Source: Candidatus Auribacterota bacterium
Lineage (GTDB): Bacteria; Auribacterota; JAFGBW01; JAFGJP01
Assembly: GCA_023144635.1 (NCBI GenBank)
Contig: JAGLFH010000062.1
Location: 94,820-158,819, forward strand
Length of the DNA stretch: 64,000 nt
Direction: 5' to 3'
A program made the position numbers and the translations under genes. Positions 47,957-56,995 of the stretch are shown piece after piece; within the stretch, counting starts at the first letter, position 1, and the number at the start of each line of letters is the position of its first letter. Below the pieces are notes generated by a model, which ran no database searches, was not told the DNA's origin, and saw only the letters and a list, made by a program, of their open reading frames with translations.

Positions 47957-48582
47957 TAGTCTTTTTCTCCAATAATAAGAATAGACTTTGCAAAATCAAC
48001 ACTAAAATACTCGTGAATATAAGAAGTTATATAAAGTCTGACAAATCTCTTAAAAAACGAATCATTATATATCCTGAAAATATTTTTAACATCAAAGCCT
48101 ACATAGCTAAGAAGCCCGCCTATCTCATCATATCTGTATGAGACCTTATGGGTACTTTCCCAATAACGATTCGGATGAAAGACATTAGGTGTAGTTAAAA
48201 CAATCTTACCGCCAATTTTAAGAACGTTATGAATATTTTTCAGCATATCTACACCATTTGTAAGATCAAGATGTTCTATGACTTCAAAAAGAAAAACAAT
48301 ATCAAACTTTTCTTTTATATCTTCAAATGAATAATAATCATGCTCCTTGCTGCGGTCTATATCCATACTTTTATATGTAAAATCATTGCAATAGTTTTTC
48401 AACTTATCTTTAAGCCCACGATTATAAGAACCCACATCAAGAACATTCATCTTTTCAGTTATAACATTTTTAATAGCATACATTGGCTTTTTTTGAACCG
48501 TCACTTTCCAAAAATTCGGAAAATTTTCTCTTATTACTTTTCTGGATTCATAAAGCATACTCCAACTGTCTTTTATAGTCAT
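47956..48582 (-). CDS. Class I SAM-dependent methyltransferase
   Basis: This 208-residue methyltransferase has a Rossmann core: MNVLDVGSYNRGLKDKL (SAM motif I), YKSMDIDRSKEHDYY, FDIVFLFEVIEHLDLTNGVD, and GGKIVLTTPNVFHPNRYW. Family resemblance is to glycan or lipid biosynthesis methyltransferases rather than RNA enzymes. It sits between an LPS-kinase-like gene and acpS with 3-nt and 1-nt spacing, so a role in envelope glycan modification is plausible. The substrate is unknown. Confidence 0.8.
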   Translation of the reverse strand: MTIKDSWSMLYESRKVIRENFPNFWKVTVQKKPMYAIKNVITEKMNVLDVGSYNRGLKDKLKNYCNDFTYKSMDIDRSKEHDYYSFEDIKEKFDIVFLFEVIEHLDLTNGVDMLKNIHNVLKIGGKIVLTTPNVFHPNRYWESTHKVSYRYDEIGGLLSYVGFDVKNIFRIYNDSFFKRFVRLYITSYIHEYFSVDFAKSILIIGEKD

Positions 48583-48585
48583 TTT

Positions 48586-49404
48586 CTAAATCTTCCTTTG
48601 TTTTTTTCTTATATTTTTTTTTAAAAAATGCTTCATTGTATGTTTTTTTATCCGTTCTGTTTTCTTATATATAGGAACAATATAATCTTTATAAGAAACT
48701 TCCATTTTAGCACAATAAGATTTTAAAAACCTTAACCTACACTTATTTTCAATCCCGCATAGATCTGCAGAATAGTTTAAAGATGATAGATCCTTAATGC
48801 GCCATCTTTTCAGCCTTATATTATGTTTTTTTATTCTCTGAAGGTCAATTAAATAAAGGAGTGGGTCTTGAACATCTTTTCTTTCTTCATATAATATATG
48901 ACCCAAATATAGATCTTTATGAAAAAGATTGTTTGAATGCAGCGTAAAAACTATATTTACTAGATTATTTATTATCTTATATTTAACCTTAAAAGAAATT
49001 TTTGACCATAATTTTGCCGCAACATCTTCAAGCCTTGGAAGCTTTTCAAGAGATTCTGTAAGAAGAAAAGATTTAACAGGAAGTCCAAATATTTTTTTCT
49101 CCCCATAACCTAATGGTGTTAATGTGCTAATTCCTAATGTCTTCAAAAGATGCATGTTATCAAACTCTTTCCTTGCTTCAGATCTTTTTAAAACAAATAT
49201 CAGGTTTAATAGCATTGTTAAAGAAATACCATCATATATTTTAAGAAAGATATTTCTTCTTCCATCACAGACCATTTTATATACCGCACGATAACGGTTA
49301 CGTTTATAGCAAAAATCATTTTTAAACTTCAGAATATCGTCAAACGTCTTCAAGTTTAAGTCTTGTAAAAAATTTTTGCACTCTTGATCATTTATAATTT
49401 GCAT
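48586..49404 (-). CDS. Lipopolysaccharide kinase (Kdo/WaaP family)
   Basis: This 272-residue protein has a protein-kinase-like fold of the Kdo/WaaP family, which phosphorylates LPS inner-core sugars. Visible: nucleotide-loop region VCDGRRNIFLKIYDG, the alpha-C-like RSEARKEFDNMHLL, the catalytic loop LFHKDLYLGHILYEE (HxD with Asp), and the metal-site LYLIDLQRI in place of DFG. It ends in a basic tail. With the downstream methyltransferase it suggests an outer-membrane LPS-like glycolipid. Confidence 0.85.
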   Translation of the reverse strand: MQIINDQECKNFLQDLNLKTFDDILKFKNDFCYKRNRYRAVYKMVCDGRRNIFLKIYDGISLTMLLNLIFVLKRSEARKEFDNMHLLKTLGISTLTPLGYGEKKIFGLPVKSFLLTESLEKLPRLEDVAAKLWSKISFKVKYKIINNLVNIVFTLHSNNLFHKDLYLGHILYEERKDVQDPLLYLIDLQRIKKHNIRLKRWRIKDLSSLNYSADLCGIENKCRLRFLKSYCAKMEVSYKDYIVPIYKKTERIKKHTMKHFLKKNIRKKQRKI

Positions 49405-49548
49405 AGTTTCTCCTGAATAAACAATAAATTTGCATTATATCTTAAAGACTAACCAGCACCAACGGAAAAATTCAAAAATTTAAAAATGTTTAATAAGTTC
49501 ATAACTTCTTTTCATGAAGCCTGTTATAAAGAAATAAAAACTATAATC

Positions 49549-49577
49549 TTGATGATAGGCTGCTTTTAGATTAGAAT
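49549..49577 (+). promoter_or_regulatory. Promoter for a possibly leaderless transcript
   Basis: TTGATG (49549-49554) and TAGAAT (49572-49577) are separated by 17 bp. The next gene's ATG begins at 49585, about where transcription should start, and no ribosome site precedes it. Confidence 0.5.
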
Positions 49578-49584
49578 AGTAGCT

Positions 49585-49986
49585 ATGACAAAATATCTAA
49601 AATCCCTTGATTTTATAGTGATCGGTACTCTTGTAATATTTGGAGTAAGCCTAATAGCTTTCGGAATATTATATGATAGCTATCTATACAAAATGTTCCG
49701 GGAAAACCGGACCATTTTGAACCTTTATAGTAAGGACATGATACAATCAATTAATAAGGAAAAACCACGCGAGATTTTTGCCGCACTTATAATTACAGAA
49801 AAATATAACAATATCATGGTGCAGAAAAAGCTCACCTTTTATTTAGTTTTTTTAATCGGTCTTATACTTTGCCTGCTGGCAATGTTTTATCTTATTTCTA
49901 CTGTTCTTAATTCTATCATAAATGAAATGCTCCGGCTTGAGAGCAAACTGGAAGATTATAAAACAAAAAGTCAAAAACTCGCCTAA
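49585..49986 (+). CDS. Two-helix membrane protein with C-terminal coiled coil
   Basis: I do not recognise this 133-residue protein. Two transmembrane segments (about 9-30, DFIVIGTLVIFGVSLIAFGI; about 83-107, FYLVFLIGLILCLLAMFYLI) flank a roughly 50-residue loop of mixed charge. The C-terminus is a short coiled coil (MLRLESKLEDYKTKSQKLA). The topology resembles small sensor-like or secretion-accessory proteins, but nothing specific can be claimed. The zinc-ribbon gene follows 22 nt later. Confidence 0.6.
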   Translation: MTKYLKSLDFIVIGTLVIFGVSLIAFGILYDSYLYKMFRENRTILNLYSKDMIQSINKEKPREIFAALIITEKYNNIMVQKKLTFYLVFLIGLILCLLAMFYLISTVLNSIINEMLRLESKLEDYKTKSQKLA

Positions 49987-50008
49987 GCTTAATCCGGTAA
50001 AATAGATT

Positions 50009-50215
50009 ATGGATGGACAAAACGGACAATACTATTTAAGTTGCAGCAATTGCGGTAAAAAAACACCAAAAGAAAATTTAAATTGTATTTATTGCGGAAA
50101 TATAATTTATACAAGCAACGGAATATTTACAATGTTTCATTCACCAAAAGGTAAACTATTTCTTATTTTTACAGCTTTTTTTCTGCTAGTTCTTTTTTTA
50201 GCCTTTCTTTTTTAA
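50009..50215 (+). CDS. Small zinc-ribbon membrane protein
   Basis: This 68-residue protein has a zinc-ribbon of the form CSNCGKK...CIYCGN (about residues 12-31) and one C-terminal transmembrane helix (about 48-68, GKLFLIFTAFFLLVLFLAFL). Such tail-anchored zinc ribbons are common and mostly uncharacterised. It is likely co-transcribed with the preceding membrane protein gene. It converges with the RND pump gene, 31 nt away. Confidence 0.65.
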   Translation: MDGQNGQYYLSCSNCGKKTPKENLNCIYCGNIIYTSNGIFTMFHSPKGKLFLIFTAFFLLVLFLAFLF

Positions 50216-50246
50216 CCTATATATTCATAAAAATGGCCGAAGAATT

Positions 50247-53200
50247 TTATAACATTTTTGTATCACCGTTTTTCTCATTACAAAATGACAATAAGAAAAT
50301 TGACGGGATAATATATAGTGTGATTATTGTAGCAAATAATAACCCCCAGCTGAAAGCCAACGACATCGGAGAAATCATTTTTTCATATCCGCCCAATCCA
50401 TAAGCCATGGGCAAAAGACCACCTAAGGTTGTAAGGGTTGTCAGCAGTATTGGCCTTAATCTTTGTGAAGCAAGCAATGCTATATTATTGATCCGGGAAG
50501 TCCCCTGTGACAACTTATTAATGTTTGAGGAAAGCGTATCTGTCATAACTATGGAATCATTAACTACAACTCCGGTAAGACCAACCGCTGCAAGAAGTAC
50601 AAACATAGATACAGGCTGTCCATGTAATAAAAGAGCTATAACAATACCTATGACGCAAAACGGAACAACAGCTATTATTATAAGAGCATTCTTCCAGGAA
50701 TTGAGGAACAAAGAAAGCACTAAAAATATACCAACAACAGCCATAAAAACCGCTATTTTCATATCCTTCATTATTATATTAGTTTTCAAAGCTTCTCCGG
50801 CTATTTCAATAATGACTTCTTCAGGTATTTTGTTTGAACTATCTATACGTTTCTTGATTATTTTCGCCGCATCGATGGCAGATATTTTTGATTTCCTGAG
50901 TGAAGCAGACAGGGTAATGCTGCGCAATCCGTTGCGATGAAGAATCTCAAGTTCCGAAGCTTTTGTATCAAAACTGATAAATTTATCGAGTGACACCAGG
51001 GATCCCGTCGAGTTCTTAACACCAATTTTTTCCAGTATCTGCTTACTTTTCCGGCTTTCTTCATCAAGCAAAAGACGATACTCTATTTTTTCTTCCAATG
51101 TCTGTATATCTGTTACTATATGGCCTTCATAAGCTATCCTTAATACCTGTGCAACATCTTCTGTAGATATCCCGATCAAAGCCAGCTTATTTTGATCAAG
51201 ATTGATGACAAGTTCCTCTTTCCCGGGTTTTCTTGAATTGTCTATATCAGCAACACCGAGATCTTTCATATCTTTTAAAATATTCGCTATAACCTTCACA
51301 GCCTTATTAAGATCATTATCATCATTGGAACTAAGATGTACCGTTATCGGCTTATCCTGTATAGGACCTACTTTCTTTGTTTCAAAAAATATGCGAATAT
51401 CTTTTGGAAATTTATTTTTTTTCTTAATTTCAGCGATTATTTCAGCTGCTGTCCTGTTTCGTGAAATATCCGGGGTCAAGAATACATTTATGATAGCCCA
51501 ATTTTCGTGATCACCGTAATTTTTTGTTTTTGAAGTTGAATGATGGCCGATTCTTGAAGTAAAAGATTCCAATTCATTTTCAGGCAACTTTTTTATTCTT
51601 TTTTCAATATCCTTAACTATATTTTCCGTATCAATCAAACTGTAATTATTGGGACATTCCACTTTAATATAAAAAGTCTCTATTGCTGATTGCGGAAACA
51701 TTCTGAATTTCAAAAAAAGTTTTGCTGATAATAAAGATGCCGCAAGAAGCAGTACAGAAAGTCCCAAAAACAGGATTTTTTTCTTGAGAACGATAATAAG
51801 AGATTTGCGGTAAACATTTTCCAGCTTTAACAACCAGCCCGATTTTTCTTTTTTACCGAATTGCCGGCCAGATGCTATATGGTGGGGAAGAAAAAAGAAA
51901 GATTCAATGAGTGATACAATAAGGATCATTATTACGATTACAGGTATAGCGACCACAAATTTTCCGGGCCTTCCCCCCAAAGACATCAGGGTCATGTAAG
52001 CAATGATCGTTGTAAGAGTAGAAAGCGTTATAGGAATGATAAGGTCTTTTACAGCAGAATAAGCTGCTTCTTTAGGAGGAAGACCGCGTTCCTGATAAAA
52101 TATTATTTTATCTGAAACAACTATGGCATCATCTACGACTATGCCCAGAACAACTATCAGCCCTGCCAGCGCGATTGCGCTGAATGTAATGTTAAACATG
52201 GGAAAAACTGTAAATGCCGCTATAAAACAAAAAGGTATACCAAAAGCAGTCCAGAAAGCGGCTTTTCTATTCAAAAAAAGAAAAAGCAGTATCAATACGA
52301 TCACAAAACCTGAAATTGCATTGTTAAAAAGCAGCCGGAGGCGCATTCGGGTTGTTTTTGACTGGTCGCTAACAAAAGAATAATTATATTTTTTACCTAA
52401 TACATCAGCAGTAACTATTTTGATCTCTTCAATTGTTTTGATTATATCTGCATCAGGTTTTTTTTTCACAACCAAAGAAATGCCATTCTCACCGTTGTTT
52501 CTGATCTTTATTTTATGGTCTTTCTCAGTAAGTTTTACCGAGGCAACCTGATGAAGCCTAACTGTCTTCTGCTCAAAATTACTTCTTAAAATAACATCTT
52601 TTACTTCCATAGGATCTTTGAACTTGTTCAGGATCATTATGTTTTTCAGCCCCCTGTATGACTCCAGGGTGCCAGAAGTAGATCTAATATTCCTTTTACG
52701 TATAGATTCAGCTATCTCAGGAAGTGAAAAATAGGTTTCATTCAGTGCATCCGGATCTGCTTCTATATGAATCTCCTTGTCAAAATAACCGATTTTATCA
52801 ACACCGGAAACAAGAGGTATTCTCTCAAGAGCAAGCTCAAGTTTTCTTGCGTTCTTCCTTAGAACCTCGTGATCTTCATCAGATAGCGCTATTTCTATAA
52901 TCGGAATATCATCAGTTTTAAGTTCTTGCACTAAAGGTGCATCTTCCACTTCTGTAGGAAGATCATTAACTGTCTCTACCGCATCTCTTATATCCCGGAC
53001 GGTCTCTTCTATCTCCTTTTTAGAATAAGATTCATCCAGTTGGATAAAGATAGAGGACATATTGTCCGCTGAGACAGACTCAATATAATCTATCCCTGTT
53101 ATTTCGTTTATTTCTTCTTCAAGCGGTATGGTGACATTGAGTTCGACATCTTCAGGCGCGGCTCCCGGATATGTCGTAGTAACCAGTATCTGATTAAGTT

Positions 53201-53324
53201 CTAAACTGGGCATTCCTTCCTTGGGAATTTTATTAAAAGAGATCAGTCCCAGAAAAAACAGCCCGAAAACAAATACGTTGACAGCGATTTTGTTATTGAG
53301 AAAATATTTAATAAGTATATTCAT
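50247..53324 (-). CDS. RND-family efflux transporter, inner-membrane pump
   Basis: This AcrB/MdtB-like proton-driven exporter has about 1025 residues and the full duplicated RND plan. It has an N-terminal helix (VFVFGLFFLGLISFNKIP), a porter domain (TYPGAAPEDVELNVTIPLEE), and helices with the proton-relay pair in VLGIVVDDAIVVSDKI. The second porter domain and the final helices include VGLTGVVVNDSIVMTD. The ATG at 53322-53324 gives the normal N-terminus. No periplasmic adaptor or TolC-like gene is adjacent, so it must use partners encoded elsewhere. It ends the minus-strand run that begins at arsR. Confidence 0.92.
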   Translation of the reverse strand: MNILIKYFLNNKIAVNVFVFGLFFLGLISFNKIPKEGMPSLELNQILVTTTYPGAAPEDVELNVTIPLEEEINEITGIDYIESVSADNMSSIFIQLDESYSKKEIEETVRDIRDAVETVNDLPTEVEDAPLVQELKTDDIPIIEIALSDEDHEVLRKNARKLELALERIPLVSGVDKIGYFDKEIHIEADPDALNETYFSLPEIAESIRKRNIRSTSGTLESYRGLKNIMILNKFKDPMEVKDVILRSNFEQKTVRLHQVASVKLTEKDHKIKIRNNGENGISLVVKKKPDADIIKTIEEIKIVTADVLGKKYNYSFVSDQSKTTRMRLRLLFNNAISGFVIVLILLFLFLNRKAAFWTAFGIPFCFIAAFTVFPMFNITFSAIALAGLIVVLGIVVDDAIVVSDKIIFYQERGLPPKEAAYSAVKDLIIPITLSTLTTIIAYMTLMSLGGRPGKFVVAIPVIVIMILIVSLIESFFFLPHHIASGRQFGKKEKSGWLLKLENVYRKSLIIVLKKKILFLGLSVLLLAASLLSAKLFLKFRMFPQSAIETFYIKVECPNNYSLIDTENIVKDIEKRIKKLPENELESFTSRIGHHSTSKTKNYGDHENWAIINVFLTPDISRNRTAAEIIAEIKKKNKFPKDIRIFFETKKVGPIQDKPITVHLSSNDDNDLNKAVKVIANILKDMKDLGVADIDNSRKPGKEELVINLDQNKLALIGISTEDVAQVLRIAYEGHIVTDIQTLEEKIEYRLLLDEESRKSKQILEKIGVKNSTGSLVSLDKFISFDTKASELEILHRNGLRSITLSASLRKSKISAIDAAKIIKKRIDSSNKIPEEVIIEIAGEALKTNIIMKDMKIAVFMAVVGIFLVLSLFLNSWKNALIIIAVVPFCVIGIVIALLLHGQPVSMFVLLAAVGLTGVVVNDSIVMTDTLSSNINKLSQGTSRINNIALLASQRLRPILLTTLTTLGGLLPMAYGLGGYEKMISPMSLAFSWGLLFATIITLYIIPSIFLLSFCNEKNGDTKML

Positions 53325-53490
53325 TTTATTTAAACTCCAGATCAATAAATGCAAGGTTTCTATAATTTTTATATAGATATAACATATTTTCTATATAAAA
53401 ATCTAAGAATAAATATTATCAGATATAGCAATCTATAAAAATGTATACAATATTAATAATGATTCCTATTTAATGTAAAGACATGAATTA

Positions 53491-53510
53491 CCACGGACTC
53501 ACGTCCGTGG
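53491..53510. repeat. Perfect hairpin at the 3' end of dsbD
   Basis: CCACGGAC (53491-53498) and GTCCGTGG (53503-53510) pair perfectly around a 4-nt loop. The dsbD stop codon lies in the loop (53499-53501), and the preceding coding bases 'ctctctgcggaggcgggcag' (53511-53530) look like the same repeat unit. The repeat therefore supplies the end of dsbD. Confidence 0.7.
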
Positions 53511-55136
53511 CTCTCTGCGGAGGCGGGCAGAATTCTTTTTTTTAATGACCAATACCGTTGGCAACCCTTTAACACCAAAATGATCCAGCACTTCTTTGGT
53601 AAAAGGTTCTGACGGGTTCTCAGCCTGGAATTTGACTTTGATAAAATCTTCCAGAGTTCGGACAACATCCGGATCACTTAAAGTGCGCTTCTCAAGTGCC
53701 GCGCAGTTCTTGCACCAGCTGGCCCAAAAATCTATTAAAATAGGCTTATTCTCTTTATCCGCTCTTTTAAGAGCCGCTTCCAAATCTGTAATCCATCCTT
53801 TATGAACAGAAGAAATATCGGCTGTTGAAGATATTTCTTCTGTTCCTCCACTGCTTTGAAAAAGACGAAAAGCCAAATATCCATAGTAAACAGCCAGAAG
53901 CAATATTAAAATACCAAAACCATTCTTGACATAATTCATCCATCTACCGGGTTTTGGTAAGAATGAAAGTCCGGCTCCGGCAAATGGCCATGGCAGTCCC
54001 ATCCCTATTCCAAGTATGAAAGGAAGAAAAAGCCCCAGAATCTGTCCTCTAGCATACATCTCGCCTGAAAAAAGTAGAACCGAAAGTACAACAGGAGCAA
54101 TGCAGGCCCCTGCCAAAAGCGCTACAATCCCACCCATAAAAAAAGGAAGAAATATATTTCCACCTGTTTTACCCATTTGTGACTTTGGACGATAACGGGT
54201 CAAATCGATGTTCATGAATCCGAACATTCCCAGAGCCAGAAGCACAAAAATAAAACAAATTACCGCATTGAACCAGGGTGAAGCATTAAGAGTACCCAAT
54301 GTCGAACCGGTCACTACAACAAATACCCCGAGAAGACCATAAGCTACCGCCATTCCCAAACCATATATACCGCCCGTAAAGAAACCCTGGCCTCGTGAAC
54401 GGGCCTTTGCACCTGCACCAATAATGGCAAGGTTTATCGGTATTAAAGGAAGAATACAGGGCGTAAGATTCAAAGCAAAACCTCCAATTAATATCAACAA
54501 TACTACTACCCAGATACTTTTATCCGCAAAAGAGGACACCTCTCCAGAACAACATTTTTTTTCGTAATCAGAGCTGCTCAGTTCATTAATAAAATCCTCA
54601 GGTTTTATAAAACCTGTTATGCGTTTAATAACAATATAATCCTCGAACCGCATCTTCCACCCGGACTTTTGTGTACCGAGCAAAGCACGGAAAGAATCCT
54701 TGGCAGGGCTATCTTTTTTCTCTGTTATGCTGAGATTAAAACTTCGAGATTGGGGTAAAAAACAGACCAAGCCGCTGCACCCCTGATAATTAACAGAAAT
54801 CGATAGATCTTTAGACTCAATTAATCCCTGAACATAATATTTTTTTGAAAAATCTTTTATGTAGATCATGCCCTCATCTGTCTCAAACGCATCCTTTTGT
54901 TTTTCCTTATCCGGTATTACAAAAGGAATGAGCTCAGCTGTGGAAGGAAGCTCAACTTTTATCTGAAAAGATTCTTTATAAATATGATAGTCCAATGGAA
55001 GCTTACAATGAACGGTCAAAAGAAGTTTATCATCCTGAAAGCGCTGAAGAAATGCAGAGATCTCAGGCTCTGTCTCGGCAAAAGCCTGCGGGAGACAGAT
55101 AAAAAGGAAAAGCAGCAAAATAATAACTTTTTTCAT
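53499..55136 (-). CDS. dsbD: Thiol:disulfide interchange protein DsbD (C-terminus altered by a repeat)
   Basis: DsbD carries electrons from cytoplasmic thioredoxin to the periplasm. The 545 residues comprise a signal peptide (MKKVIILLLFLFICLPQAFA), an alpha-like domain with cysteines in YQGCSGLVCFLP, eight-helix beta domain cysteines in LNLTPCILPLIPIN and GACIAPVVLS, and a gamma thioredoxin domain with DFWASWCKNCAAL. The thioredoxin domain stops soon after the cis-proline segment GLPTVLVIKKK, with a tail SARLRREPRT encoded by an inserted hairpin repeat. About 30 family residues (last strand and helix) appear missing. Function may be reduced or kept. Confidence 0.87.
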   Translation of the reverse strand: MKKVIILLLFLFICLPQAFAETEPEISAFLQRFQDDKLLLTVHCKLPLDYHIYKESFQIKVELPSTAELIPFVIPDKEKQKDAFETDEGMIYIKDFSKKYYVQGLIESKDLSISVNYQGCSGLVCFLPQSRSFNLSITEKKDSPAKDSFRALLGTQKSGWKMRFEDYIVIKRITGFIKPEDFINELSSSDYEKKCCSGEVSSFADKSIWVVVLLILIGGFALNLTPCILPLIPINLAIIGAGAKARSRGQGFFTGGIYGLGMAVAYGLLGVFVVVTGSTLGTLNASPWFNAVICFIFVLLALGMFGFMNIDLTRYRPKSQMGKTGGNIFLPFFMGGIVALLAGACIAPVVLSVLLFSGEMYARGQILGLFLPFILGIGMGLPWPFAGAGLSFLPKPGRWMNYVKNGFGILILLLAVYYGYLAFRLFQSSGGTEEISSTADISSVHKGWITDLEAALKRADKENKPILIDFWASWCKNCAALEKRTLSDPDVVRTLEDFIKVKFQAENPSEPFTKEVLDHFGVKGLPTVLVIKKKNSARLRREPRT

Positions 55137-55364
55137 CTTATTTATATATCCTTTTACATCCTGTATCGTGCATCTTTGCTCCTTCTGTTTTTGCTCTCTG
55201 CATTTTCCGATTTTTCGCCCCTCTGCCCTTTGTCTTCTATCTTCTTTTTTCTGACTATGGACTATCGTCTCTCGACTTTCTTACTTTTTTTTATATCGCG
55301 TCAGCGCTCCAATCACAATTCACGAATCACGAACGACGCTACCCGTTTCTTATTTCTATCTTAT
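55137..55364. repeat. Repeat-rich gap between dsbD and the DnaJ-like gene
   Basis: The gap is low-complexity ('cttctatcttcttttttctg', 'ctatcgtctctcgactttct') and contains GGAGCGCTGACGC read on the minus strand (about 55298-55310), a GCG/CGC hairpin word shared with 46213-46225 and, with covarying bases, with element B. No gene is seen here. Confidence 0.5.
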
Positions 55365-55685
55365 TTATACATCGAACATCCAGCTATCATAAAATCTTTT
55401 CTGGTATCCCTGCATAATATCAAGATCTAAATTTCTTTCATTTACATCATTTTCTTTAAAAGATATTTTATATTGCATACAGTACTTTATAAGTTCATCT
55501 TTTGCCTGTGTTATTTCCCTGAATTTTTTTTCACAGAATTTTTTCTTTTCTTCTGAACATTTATCCGGATGATATTTCTGCACAAGCCCTCGATATGCTG
55601 TTTTGATTTCCTCAATTGATACTTCTTCATTCAGCTCTAAAAGGCGGCGCGACTGATCAATTTTATCAAATAAGCCACTAGACAT
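55365..55685 (-). CDS. J-domain protein
   Basis: This 106-residue protein consists of an almost complete J domain (about 15-70): LLELNEEVSIEEIKTAYRGL, then QKYHPDKCSEE with the HPD tripeptide that stimulates Hsp70, and FREITQAKDELIKYC. A short tail rich in N, D and aromatics follows. It lacks the G/F-rich and zinc regions of DnaJ, so it is a type III co-chaperone fragment or specialised partner. It lies in the redox gene run, 34 nt downstream of the thioredoxin-reductase-like gene. Confidence 0.8.
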   Translation of the reverse strand: MSSGLFDKIDQSRRLLELNEEVSIEEIKTAYRGLVQKYHPDKCSEEKKKFCEKKFREITQAKDELIKYCMQYKISFKENDVNERNLDLDIMQGYQKRFYDSWMFDV

Positions 55686-55719
55686 TTTTGATTTTCTCCT
55701 AACTTATATATAATGCTCA

Positions 55720-56625
55720 TTAAAACTCTTTAGATTTAACATAATCACTTGCAAAAATACCCGCAACGCAACCTTCCCCTACAGCTTTTGCAAGCTGGAA
55801 AGGCGGGCCGCAAATATCACCCGCAGCAAATATACCTGCAACATTTGTTTCCTGTTTTTTATTGGCAGCGATATAGCTGTAAGTTTCTTTGTCTAATTCA
55901 ACGCTTAAAGCACTGAATAGTTCAACAGCGCTTTTGGCTCCTCTTTCAATAAAAAGTCCGTCGACTTCAATACTTTTATCATCTATTAAAAGGCAACTTG
56001 TCATTTTTTCTTCATCGCCTTTGATCTCTTTTACCCACTGGCTGCTTACCTGAACAATAGAAGACGCATCCAGCCGCTGCTTTAACTTCTCACTGATATC
56101 AAGTTGTTTATAAATAAGAATCACTTCTTTTGCATAAGCTTCCATCAATATTGCACCCATTGCTGCAGCACTGCCGTTTCCTACAACAGCGACTTTTTTA
56201 TTTTTAAAAAAACCAGCATCACATTCCACACAATAGCTTACGCCTTTTCCATGATATTTATTTTCACCTTTTACGTTCAACGTGTTTTTTGTGACCCCTG
56301 TTGCAATAATTATTGCTTTTGCCTCAAAATTTTCTCCACTTTCCAATTCTATATAAAAAAAACCATTTTTTTTATCTTCGATCTTAACAATATCTTCTTT
56401 CTTAAAGATAACTCCAAAATTCTGAGATTGCATACAGCCTTTTTCTAAAAGCTCCCATCCCTCGCTAAGTAATTCTCCACAACAGTAATTTTCAACTTTT
56501 GCTCTTTTTAAACTGCTGTTACCTACTTTTCCTGCAACTACAACCTTAATTTTTTTGCGTGAAGCATGTATGGCGGCCTGTAAACCAGCCGGGCCTGAGC
56601 CGATAATAAGAAGATCTGTTTTCAT
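55720..56625 (-). CDS. Thioredoxin-reductase-like FAD/NAD(P) oxidoreductase
   Basis: This 301-residue flavoprotein has an FAD-binding LLIIGSGPAGLQAAIHASRK, the redox motif in YCVECDAGFFKNKKVAVVG (CxxC, compared with CATC in classical enzymes), a second dinucleotide site VVGNGSAAAMGAI, and the C-terminal FAD contact GIFAAGDICGPPFQLAKAVG. An extra pair of cysteines (NYCCGELL) occurs around residue 48. It should reduce a thioredoxin, and the gene just upstream encodes an atypical thioredoxin, so the two probably work together. The coenzyme preference cannot be read with confidence. Confidence 0.85.
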   Translation of the reverse strand: MKTDLLIIGSGPAGLQAAIHASRKKIKVVVAGKVGNSSLKRAKVENYCCGELLSEGWELLEKGCMQSQNFGVIFKKEDIVKIEDKKNGFFYIELESGENFEAKAIIIATGVTKNTLNVKGENKYHGKGVSYCVECDAGFFKNKKVAVVGNGSAAAMGAILMEAYAKEVILIYKQLDISEKLKQRLDASSIVQVSSQWVKEIKGDEEKMTSCLLIDDKSIEVDGLFIERGAKSAVELFSALSVELDKETYSYIAANKKQETNVAGIFAAGDICGPPFQLAKAVGEGCVAGIFASDYVKSKEF

Positions 56626-56639
56626 AATTTAATCTCTTT

Positions 56640-56984
56640 CTAGTTTTTAAAAACCTCATCTAATATCTCTATTATCTGCTTTTTATTTTGTATACTGCTT
56701 GTAGCTTTTACGACTTTACCATTCTTAAAATAAACAGTAAAAGGTAACCCCATAAAAGAAGCGCAAACCGGTAAACCCCTAATAAATGATGCTACAGGAA
56801 TGTCAAAATCCATATCCCTCATCTGAACATGGGGATATTTTGATTCAAGGTCCTGCATAACACCGTAGACAGGAATACACATCGGTCCCATTCGCCCGCA
56901 ACAAATCATAACATTTGCATTGTTTTTTAATACATCTTCCAACTCAGAATTACTTTCAATATGTTTTAAATCTGTTCTTAACAT
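56640..56984 (-). CDS. Atypical thioredoxin-fold protein
   Basis: This 114-residue thioredoxin-like protein has in place of WCGPC the motif MICCGRMGPMCIPVYGVM, that is Cys-Cys and a third Cys six residues on. The cis-proline region is GLPFTVYFKNGKVVK. The normal tryptophan is missing and the active-site spacing is longer than CxxC. The gene is 14 nt upstream of the thioredoxin-reductase-like gene, a likely partner. It could serve persulfide or metalloid chemistry rather than ordinary disulfide reduction, but that is inference. Confidence 0.75.
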   Translation of the reverse strand: MLRTDLKHIESNSELEDVLKNNANVMICCGRMGPMCIPVYGVMQDLESKYPHVQMRDMDFDIPVASFIRGLPVCASFMGLPFTVYFKNGKVVKATSSIQNKKQIIEILDEVFKN

Positions 56985-56995
56985 AAATTTTCTCC

